The notes beneath the pieces are model-generated. The model worked only from the letters and a program-made list of their open reading frames with translations, was not told the origin of the DNA and did not search any database. Positions 43,501 through 52,499 of a DNA stretch of 64,000 bases are shown here, piece by piece. The position numbers and the translations under genes were made by a program. The first letter of the stretch is position 1; every line of letters begins with the position of its first letter. Source of the DNA: Lucinisca nassula (Eukaryota > Mollusca > Bivalvia > Lucinida > Lucinidae); assembly GCA_963580285.1 (NCBI GenBank), contig OY757015.1:150906082-150970081 (forward strand), written 5' to 3'.

Positions 43501-43564
43501 AAATGTATAGATTATATAGAAAAATGACCATTATGGTCATTTTTCTATATAAACTGTACATTTT
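43501..43564. repeat. Hairpin in copy 1 of the duplication
   Basis: 'atagaaaaatgaccattatggtcatttttctat' (33 bp, given here in two overlapping parts: 'tagaaaaatgacca' and 'tggtcatttttcta') is a perfect hairpin that copy 2 (45607-45640) lacks cleanly. Confidence 0.7.
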
Positions 43565-44332
43565 AGAGGACCCTGATTACATGTGTACACGCTGCCAAGG
43601 AACTGCACGCCCCTTAGATGGCAGACCACAGAGGGAAGTCCAAGTCGGATTTGACAAGCTGGAGGTTGTAGCTTCCTTCTGCTACCTAGGTGATATGCTC
43701 TCTGCAGCAGGTGGTTGCGACCTTTCTACTACATCACTTGTGAAAACAGCCTGGAAGAAATTCAAGGAGTTGCTACCAGTTCTCTCTTCCCGCCACCTCT
43801 CGTTCAAGACACTTGGCCATGTGTATAGCTCTTGTGTGCGGAGCACAATGCTCCATGCCAGTGAGACATGGCCATTGACAAAGCCAAACCTCCAACGTCT
43901 ACAGCGAAATGACAGGGCAATGATCAGACAGATCTGCAATGTCAAGCCACAGGGCACTGTCACCATCAGGTCCAGTGAGTTACTTGAGCGTCTTGGCATT
44001 GAGGACCTGGACCTCATCCTGATAGAGAGAAGACTTCGCTGGTATGGACATGTGGAACGCTCCAACGGTGCAGTCAAGACTGCCTGTGACATACAGGTAG
44101 GTGGAAAGTGGGGGCCAGGAAGGCCCAAGATGACCTGGAAGCAGCTAACAGAAAGAGATTGCAGAGAATGGAAGCTCTCTGCTATCGATCCTCATGATAG
44201 ACAAGCCTGAAGATCTGGTGTAAGATCTGCCATGCGTGCAGCAAGCCAGCTACCTGGAAGGGGGCCCACTTATGTGGACACTGCCCCTGTACCTGCATGT
44301 TAATCAAAAATCCGTTGATGATGATGATGATG
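43565..44332 (+). pseudogene. LINE (RTE/CR1-type) C-terminal domain, one premature stop
   Basis: The frame reads DYMCTRCQGTARPLDG, then the usual LINE C-terminal series FCYLGDMLSAAGG, VYSSCVRSTMLHASETWPLT, RRLRWYGHVER and WGPGRPKMTW. This region follows the polymerase domain in RTE-like and related ORF2 proteins; the catalytic part is missing. TGA at 44208-44210 breaks the frame, most simply a TGG (Trp) changed to TGA, because the same frame continues with sensible sequence (RSGVRSAMRAASQLPGRG) to TAA at 44301. The tail is (GAT)n. The element replaces nothing: copy 2 has the intact site 'gtacatttttgggatcc', and ATTTT borders both ends (43560-43564, 44333-44337), a short TSD. Sequence upstream of 43565 in the same open frame is host, not LINE. 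Confidence 0.85.
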
Positions 44333-44509
44333 ATTTTTGGGATCCATCTTGAAACTGTGTTATATCCCTAACCATGTTATAACGAACAGTGCTATAATGA
44401 AGTTATGGTGTACTTTTATTCCCTTAACTTTTTCAACCCTCAGTTTCTGTATTCTGTATTCCTCAGTTGTGTCCTTCCATCCTTTCATCTGGACTGAACC
44501 AATGTCAGT

Positions 44510-44811
44510 TTTGTTTATTTGATTTGAGGTTTAACATCCCTGTCAAAACTGTATAGGTCATTTTGGAGACATTGCTTCAAATTTTGTGGGACTTTTAACC
44601 GACATTGAGATGAAATGACACCTCAAGCACTGCCGCCAAACGAAACCAATATGGTTTATATGCATGGATGGTCTAACTTGCACCACTTTGCCTGGGCAGG
44701 CTTAGACCTTCTAAGTGGTTTACCAGTACTCATGTGGGGGAATTTCAGCTCTGCCTGGAAGCATCATGCACCCCAATTTATTTCTCCAAACCCAGATGGG
44801 CGGGGGGCCAC
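44510..44811 (-). mobile_element. SINE-F copy with perfect 13-bp TSD
   Basis: TSD AACCAATGTCAGT at 44497-44509 and 44812-44824. The same insertion is in copy 2 of the duplication (47262-47568), so it predates the duplication. Confidence 0.9.
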
Positions 44812-44929
44812 AACCAATGTCAGTAAAAATGCATAATCATTAGCACTGTCAGCACTGATTGGTCGACTGTCTCTTAGTATAGGCTGGGGAAAACAGTACT
44901 GGAATCATTATGAAGAAATTTTCAAATGC

Positions 44930-45373
44930 TAATTAAGAGGTCAGTCTGTATTTTAACACTACATGTTTTTGTCATTATGCTTTTTTTTTTTTCTTTCTTT
45001 TTTTTTACCTTTCATCACATTAACAAGTCTATGTGGCATGTGATCAAGTCTCTGACAACCCTACCTCATGTCTCATGTAGGAAGGAGGTGTGTTTTCGGG
45101 GATACGCATTATTTTTCCTGTTCCTGCTATGGCTGCCTTATAGAACTGCCTAAATCTGACGGTCCTGTTGAGATCCACGGTCTGTTTTTAACTGCCTTAA
45201 AAATCTTACTATTTAGCATAGGCATGGTAATGTGATGTATTTGCTTCCTTTTTGTTGTTGCATTTGCTTGTTTATATATGTCTTTTTATTATGTGTCACC
45301 TATTTGTATAATATGCTCTTACGCCACCTGTGGGTGGCCGGAGTTTGTCTTCAATAAAGTTCTGTTCTGTTCT
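44930..45373 (+). mobile_element. Probable LINE 3' UTR with poly(A) signal and (GTTCT)n tail
   Basis: Ends 'ggccggagtttgtcttc' AATAAA (45353-45358) then GTTCTGTTCTGTTCT. No coding homology that I can see. A 3' tail of short tandem units after AATAAA suggests a LINE 3' end. Present in both duplication copies. A host 3' UTR is the alternative. Confidence 0.45.
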
Positions 45374-45420
45374 ACTGGACTGACACTAAAAAACTGTTTT
45401 GTACAACCCTTAGATGCCAG

Positions 45421-45541
45421 TATTTTAAGCAAACATTGTAGACCCTGATCAGATTCTAATCCGGGTCAAACAGTGTAGACCCTGAACAGATGCCACATTC
45501 TGTTGCATCTGATCAGGATCTACACAGTTTCCAATGTCCTT
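45421..45541. repeat. MITE palindromic core
   Basis: 'gtcaaacagtgtagaccctg' ... 'catctgatcaggatctacac'. T opposite A here, so the usual mismatch is absent. Duplicated at 48105-48226. Confidence 0.65.
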
Positions 45542-45856
45542 GTAGATAATCCCAGTCCAGTCCAAAGCAAAAACCGTGTCAGTTAAACAACTGTGTTATA
45601 TCCAAACAAAAATGTATAGATTATAATCTGTACATTTTTGGGATCCATCTTGAAACTGTGTTATATCGCTAACCGTGTTATAATGAACAGTGTTATAATG
45701 AACAGTGTTATAATGAAGTAGTGGTGTACAGTCAAACCTGTCTTGAGAGACCACCTTTGGGAAAAACAAAAAGTGGTCTCTCAAGACAGGTGGTCTCTTA
45801 AGGCAGGGAGGATAAATCAAGATGTTTTTTTTTTTCTTTTTTTTTTAAATCACACT

Positions 45857-46432
45857 ACCGTAAAAATTCGGCTATAAGGCGATTCGGCTATAAGACGGGA
45901 CCCCTTTTTCAGTTATTCTAAAGTGGGATTTTGCTTAAACTCTTTTATAAGACGGATCAAATTTTTGCCATATCTGTCGGGGCCTATCTGCTACCGCCAG
46001 ATGCTATTTAGATGTGAGAAATCGGCCCTTTTTTTCGTCAGAAAACCCCTCTACTTACCCCTCATTTCCAGCCAAAAAATTTAGAAATATTTGTTGCAGC
46101 TTTTTTATAAGTAACTGAACGTTTTTTTTATCGGGGAACACAACACCTAGCTATTCAGTTTCAGAACCAACGCCCCAGCTAGCACAAAATAGCGGAAACG
46201 TCGGGCCGATATGTCGTATCGCTGTCGGCCCGGTACATGCTTTGCTGGCTTAGGCTACACAAACTTCTATTTAATAGACGACAGGGGCTGACAAATCCAT
46301 TTCCCGGCCGTCCGGGACAAGACCGAAATCACGCCGGGCAGGTGCACTTTGACCTTATGACGCTCGGTCGGGACAAGTGCAAAAAAAAAAAAAAAAATCG
46401 CCAGTCTTTTTGAGTCCTTAAATACGGTAAAA
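45857..46432. mobile_element. Possible nested element with TACCGTA ends
   Basis: 'taccgtaaaaattcggctat' at left and 'ccttaaatacggta' at right, inside the Tc1-like element. 'cggctataa-acg-' is repeated near the left end. Weak. Confidence 0.35.
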
Positions 46433-46491
46433 GTAACCCAGTAAGTAAATCGCTGTCAATTCAGAGACAAACCATCTGTGTATTTATTATG

Positions 46492-46668
46492 GTTCAAGTA
46501 TGACACTATTGTTAATCCCTGTCGTATAATTGCCACCCTGCTGTGCGTGTCGATAAGGTGTGAAAATATGGTCAAGTTATGTCTCTAATTTGCGTTTATC
46601 CTCCAGTCATAAAATTTAATCCACAATCAGTGTGAAACTGATTTAATTGCTCCTCAGACTATTAGCTA
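46492..46668. repeat. Dispersed repeat, inverted relative to 25875-26047
   Basis: About 170 bp, complement-matching, inside the Tc1-like element. Confidence 0.75.
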
Positions 46669-47261
46669 CATCTAACGGTAGATGTTTGCATTATAAAATC
46701 GGACTTTTCTACGATCTCATGAATGGTTATGTTTTGGCGCCGTAATTCGCTCGGTATATTTTCGCGCCTATTCAAACGCTAAGTCGCGTCACGCATTATG
46801 ACCAAACAATCCAATTAGCGTCAATCAGTGCATGTATAGATTATAATTGGCAAACAATTAATTTTAATCCACGTACTTGTCAAAATCAGTGCCATATTTC
46901 GGTTTCCAAAGACAACATAAAGGGAGGTAATTATTTGTACTGGCGCACCGGTTATCTTCCGGTGTCACAGTAAACTTATTTGGTCGCACAAGGCAGGGAA
47001 ATTTTACAATTTGGACAAGTTTTAAGCGGTCGTTGGTCGCGTTGGGCAGGTGGGCGCTCAGGACAGGTAATTTAACATTGAAAATCGCTCGGGAGGATTG
47101 CATGACGGTCGTTCAAGACAGGAAATCGCTTAAGACAGGTGGTCGCCCCCGCAGGTTCAACTGTACTTTTATTCCCTAACTTTTTCAACCCTCAGTTTCT
47201 GTATTCTGTATTCCTGAGTTGTGTCCTTCCATCCTTTCATCTGGACTGAACCAACGTCAGT

Positions 47262-47568
47262 TTTGTTTGTTTATTTGATTTGAGGTTTAACGTCCCCGTC
47301 AAAACTGTATAGGTCATTTTGGAGACATTGCTTCAAATTTTGTGGGACTTTTACCCGACATTGAGATGAAATGACATCTCAATCACTGCCGCCAAACGAA
47401 TCCAATATGGTTTATATGCATGGATGGTCTAACTTGCACCACTTTGCCTGGGCAGGCTTAGACCCTCTAAGTGGTTTACCAGTACTTATGTGCGGGCAGT
47501 TTCAGCTCTGCCTGGAAGCATCATGCAACCCAATCTATTTCTCCAAACGCAGATGGGGGAGGGGCCAC
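47262..47568 (-). mobile_element. SINE-F copy (duplicate of 44510-44811)
   Basis: TSD AACCAACGTCAGT / AACCAATGTCAGT at 47249-47261 and 47569-47581. Confidence 0.88.
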
Positions 47569-47639
47569 AACCAATGTCAGTAAAAATGCATAATCATTAG
47601 CACTGTCAGCACTGATTGGTCGACTGTCTCTTTATTTTA

Positions 47640-47660
47640 ACACTACATGTTTTTTGTCAT

Positions 47661-47695
<35 letters not shown>

Positions 47696-48061
47696 CTTTC
47701 ATCACATTAACAAGTCTATGTGGCAAGTGATCAAGTCTCTGACAACCCTACCTCATGTCTCATGTAGGAAGGAGGTGTGTTTTCGGGGATACACATTTTT
47801 CCAGTTCCTGCTATTGCTGCCTTTTAGAACTGCCTAAATCTGACGGTCCTGGTGAGATCCACAGTCTGTTTTTCATGGCCTTAAAAATCTTACTATTTTG
47901 CATAGGCATGGTAATGTGGTGTTTTTGCTTCCTTTTTGTTGTTGCATTTGCTTGTTTATATATGTCCTTTTATTACATGTCACCTGTTTGTATAATATGC
48001 TCTTACGCCACCTGTGTGTGGCCGGAGTTTGTCTTCAATAAAGTTATGTTCTGTTCTGTTC
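47640..48061 (+). mobile_element. Probable LINE 3' UTR, duplicate copy
   Basis: As 44930-45373, with AATAAA at 48037-48042. It contains T27 at 47667-47693 where copy 1 has interrupted T runs. Confidence 0.45.
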
Positions 48062-48104
48062 TACTGGACTGACACTAAAATACTGTTTTGTACAACCCTT
48101 AGAT

Positions 48105-48226
48105 GCCAGTATTTTAAGCAAACAATGTAGACCCTGATCAGGGTCAAACAGTGTAGACCCTGAACAGATGGCACATTCTGTGGCATCTGATCAGGATCTA
48201 CACAGTTTCCAATGTCCTTGTAGACA
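48105..48226. repeat. MITE palindromic core, duplicate of 45421-45541
   Basis: Same core. An 18-20 bp internal difference relative to copy 1 ('gatcagggtcaaacagtgta'). Confidence 0.65.
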
Positions 48227-48261
48227 GACCAGTCCAGATTTTACACATAAACAACCCTTTT

Positions 48262-48569
48262 GTTTGTTTGTTTGTATTGAAGTTTAACGGCCCAGTCAAC
48301 ACTATTTAGGTCATTTTTGAGCCGGTCAGTTTACCTATCAACACTTTCCTGGGCAGGCTTATACGTAAGCAGTTAACCAGTACAGTGTACATTCTTTCAC
48401 CAGAAACTGACAACTGCCCTTCTTGAATCAGCGGAAGGGAGAGAATGACCGTAGAAAAGATTTCATGATCAATCTCAACGAAAGAATGTTGCCGACCCCG
48501 GCGGGAGTCGAACCCGCGTCCTCCTGATCACCAGTCAGATGCGCATCCGACTGAGCCACTGAGGCCGGC
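48262..48569 (-). mobile_element. tRNA-Thr-like SINE (SINE-T), complete
   Basis: Perfect 13-bp TSD AAACAACCCTTTT at 48249-48261 and 48570-48582. The minus-strand head GCCGGCCTCAGTGGCTCAGT has box A, an anticodon stem TCTGA/TCAGG with loop CTGGTGA (anticodon GGT, Thr) and B box GGTTCGACTCC. The body ends TTGACTGGGCCGTTAAACTT and (AAAC)n. Its last 40 bp resemble the end of SINE-F, which suggests the same LINE partner. Not a functional tRNA gene. Confidence 0.92.
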
Positions 48570-48767
48570 AAACAACCCTTTTAATACACTTATCCGGCAT
48601 CACAAGGAGAAGAAAAGTTTTGCTAATAATTGATACCTGGATTTTTTATATATGATCAGCAAAAGTCACATGGACACCAACAACATAAAGCTACTGTGCT
48701 TAGTAATGCTGGGTCGATACCCCAAAATGGAAAGGCACCAATTTCTGTCCATCACGTGTGCAAGTCG

Positions 48768-48837
48768 GTGAAATACACACTCCTCTAAACCCCATTTTAT
48801 ATAGAGAAAACTGGGGTTTACGGGGGTACAATAATGA
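48768..48837. mobile_element. FB-D fragment
   Basis: 'cacactcctctaaaccccat', 'gagaaaactggggtttacgg': the right-arm hairpin of FB-D only. Confidence 0.6.
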
Positions 48838-48960
48838 TCCTAAGTATTGCGACAGACAGGTTAAGTAAACAGTGCAGACCCAGATCAGACTGCAGCCTGA
48901 TTTCCGAGCAGTCTGATCAGGGTCTACACTGTTTGTGTTTGTGAACCTTTGCTGCTTGTC
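48838..48960. repeat. MITE core, variant C
   Basis: 'cctaagtattgcgacagaca', 'gtgcagacccagatcagact', 'gcagtctgatcagggtctac'. A opposite A. No TTAA arms. Confidence 0.65.
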
Positions 48961-48981
48961 TATATGATAAGTACCCTCATA

Positions 48982-49314
48982 TTAACCCTTATCTTGCTGT
49001 TCACGACAACCCCTATCTTAGGAAACAGTGTAGATCCAGATCAGATGGCTTCTGAAGAAGCCATCTGATCAGGATCTACACTGTTTGACATTCAATTTTT
49101 GAATTTGTAGGAATAAATTACATCAAGTAATCTGATCTTAGGAAACAGTGTAGATCCAGATCAGATGGCTTCTGAAGAAGCCATCTGATCAGGATCTACA
49201 CTGTTTGACATTCAATTTTTGAATTTGTAGGAATAAATTACATCAAGTAGTCTGATTGGTTCAAAGTCAGAAATGGGTGTGGCTAAACTGAATATTCAGC
49301 AAGAGAAGGGTTAA
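48982..49314. mobile_element. TTAA MITE, family B, with 120-bp internal duplication
   Basis: TTAACCCTTATCTTGCTG to CAGCAAGAGAAGGGTTAA. The core plus flank is present twice with a period of exactly 120 bp (49021 and 49141). The copies are nearly identical, so the duplication is recent. Confidence 0.9.
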
Positions 49315-49538
49315 CCCTTTTTGTACCAAATGGAATCTTCCTCCTTATATATAGCATGAGTCCGTTTCAAAATTCAGGGGTATCAGGTTGTGTTTTCTTC
49401 AAAATTTATTAGGAAAATGGCTTAACTTTTTGCAAACAGTGTAGGTCCTAATCAGATGCCGCGTTCTGCGGCGTCTGATCTGGGCCTGCACTGGTTGTCA
49501 AATACCCATATTGCGGTTTCTGGTACTAAATGGGTTAA
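49311..49538. mobile_element. TTAA MITE, family A, sharing a TTAA with family B
   Basis: Starts in the same TTAA (49311-49314) that ends the family B element. Right end TGGTACTAAATGGGTTAA. T opposite T in the core. Confidence 0.9.
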
Positions 49539-49929
49539 AACATGTTTGTCTGTGAAGAAACCTCATGATCCGGCTGAGGGCCAGAGATTATCTCCTCACT
49601 ATCCCATGTAACAGATTTTGCTGAATACAGTTTATCAAGATTTCGTATCAACACCTGAGGCTTGTAACATTATAAATCGTTATTTTTCATAAAAAAAAAA
49701 ATAACTTAATAATACTGTAATATTATAATACTGCTAATGAACATGTCTCAAGATTTTTTTAGCTTGCATGTTCGCAGGAAGACTATTCTAAACTTATTAA
49801 AGTTTCTTTCTCTCCTAATCTACAAACACAGGATACAGTAGAGTCAAAACTAGAGACCCTGTCTTGAACGGAATATAGCAGGAGCCCATTTAGGAGAGTT
49901 ATTTCAAGAAATTTTAGAAAATGAATCAT
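49539..49929. other. Intervening sequence
   Basis: No gene recognised. Confidence 0.3.
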
Positions 49930-50027
49930 TATATCTAGTAATCTGATTTGCTGATAGTCAAAAGTTATTGGTTGATTGTCAGAAATGGGGGTGATAAAGT
50001 TAATTTATTCAGCAGGATAAGGGTTAA
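49930..50027. mobile_element. MITE family B, right-end fragment
   Basis: 'ctagtaatctgatttgctga', 'tattcagcaggataagggtt' + AA. Confidence 0.6.
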
Positions 50028-50365
50028 ATTATCATTTAGTATGTTTGCAATTTATGGACATGTACTGTTATATTATATGGCGTTTCATTCCATGCAGAGG
50101 TCAAAATGGATGAAAAAACCGGAATGCACCCTTAAAGCATTTTACAAATTTCATGTACTGGTATTTCTCACATGAGATGGAGATTTCTTGATTCAGAACA
50201 GGTATTCATTCATCCAATGATTAACATCACAAGCCATGTCATTAAGTCATAACATATTTTTCATATTGAACACATGCATAATATCAACTCACAATATCCT
50301 TATCACGTGTCCATGACATGGCAATGGTTTTTGTACATAAATGGAGAAAATTGGTCTTGTGATAG

Positions 50366-50498
50366 CATCACGTTAACAAGTCAATGAAATGAATATCCCG
50401 TAAACCACACTTTATGTAGAGAAAACTGGGGTTTACGGAGGTATACATTATTTCAGATCCTAGACAGAAGTTGTTGGTTCTCATTAGAACCGCTTTAT
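50366..50498. mobile_element. FB-D copy j, left piece
   Basis: 'catcacgttaacaagtcaat' to 'cattagaaccgctttat', interrupted in the central palindrome by the SINE at 50499. Confidence 0.75.
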
Positions 50499-50824
50499 AC
50501 AGGCCCCGATAGCTCAGTTGGTAGAGTGCCCGCTCTGGGGAACGGGAGGTCACAGGTTCGATCCCGGGCCGCGACATACCAAGGTCGTTAAAAATGGTAC
50601 TAGCTGCTCCTCGCTTGGCACTCAGATTAGCGGGGTAGAGCTAGGACTGGTCGACCCAGTGTCAGGATAATGTGACTGGGTGTGGTATCATGTAATGTGT
50701 CTGGAACATGATACTTCAGTGAGGCAGCACTATAAAAGTGAGCATTGAGCTCCCTGTTGCAACCAGACACCGTCGTGATATGACTGAAAAATTGTTGAAA
50801 GCAACGTTAAACCCGAATTCACAC
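50499..50824 (+). mobile_element. tRNA-derived SINE (SINE-C) with perfect 13-bp TSD
   Basis: TSD AGAACCGCTTTAT at 50486-50498 and 50825-50837. The head GCCCCGATAGCTCAGTTGGT (50503) has box A and the B box GGTTCGATCC is at 50555-50564. The anticodon arm is degenerate (8-nt loop), so the parent tRNA is unresolved. The body has 'gaggcagcactataaaagtg', 'ttgcaaccagacaccgtcgt' and ends AAACCCGAATTCACAC. Confidence 0.93.
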
Positions 50825-50912
50825 AGAACCGCTTTATTGAGGTGGTGGTTCTAAGAACCACTTCAATGAGGCGGTTCTAACTAGTACCTACAACCTATGT
50901 ATTGAGTATAAA
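50825..50912. mobile_element. FB-D copy j, right piece
   Basis: 'gaaccgctttattgaggtgg', 'caatgaggcggttctaacta', 'gtacctacaacctatgt'. The rest of the right arm is replaced by unrelated sequence. Confidence 0.7.
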
Positions 50913-51195
50913 CTTGGACCCAATATACACGGACTAGTAACTGACTGAGTTGTGAAAATATGTTGTCGTGTCTTGATTTTACAGCTATTTTAATTAATTA
51001 TAGTCGCTGAAAATTAATGAAAATTAATTTTATCAATAACTAAATGTTAGTTGTCAATTTTGACACAGTGTGGTTGAAAAATTTCAATAGTGTATTGATT
51101 AAAATTGGATTAAATGCAGCTTAAATCCTCTAAATTTGATGAATTTGTGCTTTAAGTGCAGAAAACGCCTACATGTTTCTCATTAAAATTTAAAA

Positions 51196-52148
51196 CAAGA
51201 GGCCCATGGGCCACAATGCTCACCAGAGCTCAGCTGCACTGCCCAATGGCAGCCATGTATTTTAACATGATATCATTTTAATCTACCAATTATAAAGTCT
51301 CCCAAATGAACCCCCATATCCAAATGAGCACCCATGTGGACTCAGTATCTGAAACATTAGGCCTTTTATGAAGTAGAGGGGGTGGGGCATGGACCCAACG
51401 GAGCCCTGGTTGGTATCACTAAATGTGTCTTATCATAAGGAACAAGAATATTATATGGTTTAGCAGTGGGGATCTGTATGCCGGAAATATAAGGCCTCTT
51501 AAGCGGTGGAGGGGTTAGGGCATGCCCTATTGATCCTAGGAAAGCCCAAGATTATTGACCCTAAATGTGTCTTATCATAAGGACCAAGAATATAATATGG
51601 TTTATTGGTGGGAATCTTAATGGTTTCTGATATATGAGGCCCTTCTGTGAAGTGGAAAGGAGAGGAATGGCCTCTGCGGACTCCCAAGATGGTGTTCTAT
51701 TGTTAAGGAACAATTACATTTATGATTATGGGGTGGGGATTTGAATGGTTTCTGAATATACTACCTTTTATGAAGTGGAGGGGCAGGGCACATTGTCCAT
51801 GCACAAAGAGATCCCCAGGTTGGTGTGATTGAATGAGTCTTATCATAAGGAACAAGAATATATATAGTTTAGGGGTGGGGATCCGAATGATTTCTGAAAT
51901 ATATTGCTTTTGATGAAGTGAAGCAGTGGGGCCTGGCCCAGGTACCCCTGAGGATTCCCAAGCTGGTGTCATTTGAATGCGTCTTATCATAAGGAAGATG
52001 AATATATATGGTTTAGGGGTAGAGCTCTGAATGGTTCCTGGGTCTCAGAGATATATGACCTTTTTTGAAGTGGAGGGGTGGGGCTTGACCCAGGAGACGC
52101 CCAGGTTGGTGTGAATGAATGAGTCTTATCATATGGAACAACAATACA
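51196..52148 (+). mobile_element. RC-like element with 145-bp core, 3' end lost
   Basis: Starts CAAGAGGCCCATGGGCC 'acaatgctcaccagagctca' as at 7364. About six core units follow ('tcttatcataaggaacaaga', 'ggtttaggggtggggat'). No terminal hairpin; cut near 52148 by the next repeat. Confidence 0.65.
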
Positions 52149-52265
52149 CTGTAAAACACATATATTTCACGGTCATTTTATTTTGGCACTATTGGCGGTC
52201 AAGGAAAAAAACACCAAAATTTAAAACCGCCAACAAAGATCAAACACCGTGACAGAAATTCTATT
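52149..52265. repeat. Small palindromic repeat (CACTGTAAAAC)
   Basis: 'cactgtaaaacacatatatt', 'tttattttggcactattggc' against 'ccaaaatttaaaaccgcc', 'aaacaccgtgacag'. Partly self-complementary. Confidence 0.45.
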
Positions 52266-52499
52266 CCCAATACACATCGGAAGTATGATATAGGGAAATA
52301 AAAGGTCAATCAGCCAAGGGCATTATCCGTTACGAAAGAAGAAATACATTTACTTGTTAGAAGAAGAGCATACTGTTAGGGAACGCAGCTTATTCTATTC
52401 AACCATAGAAAAAGACAATTTATCAAGTCTTTTTCATTGCTTAACATGTCAATTATGAAGACATTTAGAGTGATCAACAGGGCCGAATAAAAGCAACTA

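Larger units (their letters stand above)
43451..45559. repeat. Segmental duplication, copy 1
   Basis: 'gtccaaagcaaaaaccgtgt' to '...gtagataatcccagtcc'. It repeats directly at 45560-48236. Copy 1 carries the LINE insertion 43565-44332 and lacks the Tc1/mariner-like insertion. Confidence 0.9.
45729..47163. mobile_element. Tc1/mariner-like non-autonomous element with empty site
   Basis: Copy 1 reads 'atggtgtacttttattccc'. Copy 2 reads 'gtggtgTA' + CAGTCAAACCTGTCTTGAGA ... GGTTCAACTG + 'TActtttattccc'. TA is duplicated, and the CAGT-type ends match Tc1/mariner. Subterminal phrases 'ggtggtctctt(a)ag-ca-g' repeat on both sides. There is no transposase frame in 1.4 kb. It contains the dispersed repeat 46492-46668. 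Confidence 0.88.
45560..48236. repeat. Segmental duplication, copy 2
   Basis: The same unit as 43451-45559, carrying the 1435-bp TA-flanked insertion (45729-47163), lacking the LINE, and with a deletion of about 70 bp near 47632. Confidence 0.9.

Noticed and set aside
43682..44128. A 148-codon minus-strand frame
   Set aside because: Antisense to the LINE reverse-transcriptase C-terminus, which explains its openness.
47755..48072. A 105-codon open frame
   Set aside because: Lies in the duplicated LINE-like 3' UTR; the sister copy at 45060-45380 breaks it.
48495..48569. Candidate tRNA-Thr (GGT) gene
   Set aside because: The cloverleaf is good, but it is the head of a SINE with body, AAAC tail and 13-bp TSD.
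50503..50575. Candidate functional tRNA gene
   Set aside because: Anticodon loop has 8 nt and the sequence continues into a SINE body with TSD; a SINE head.
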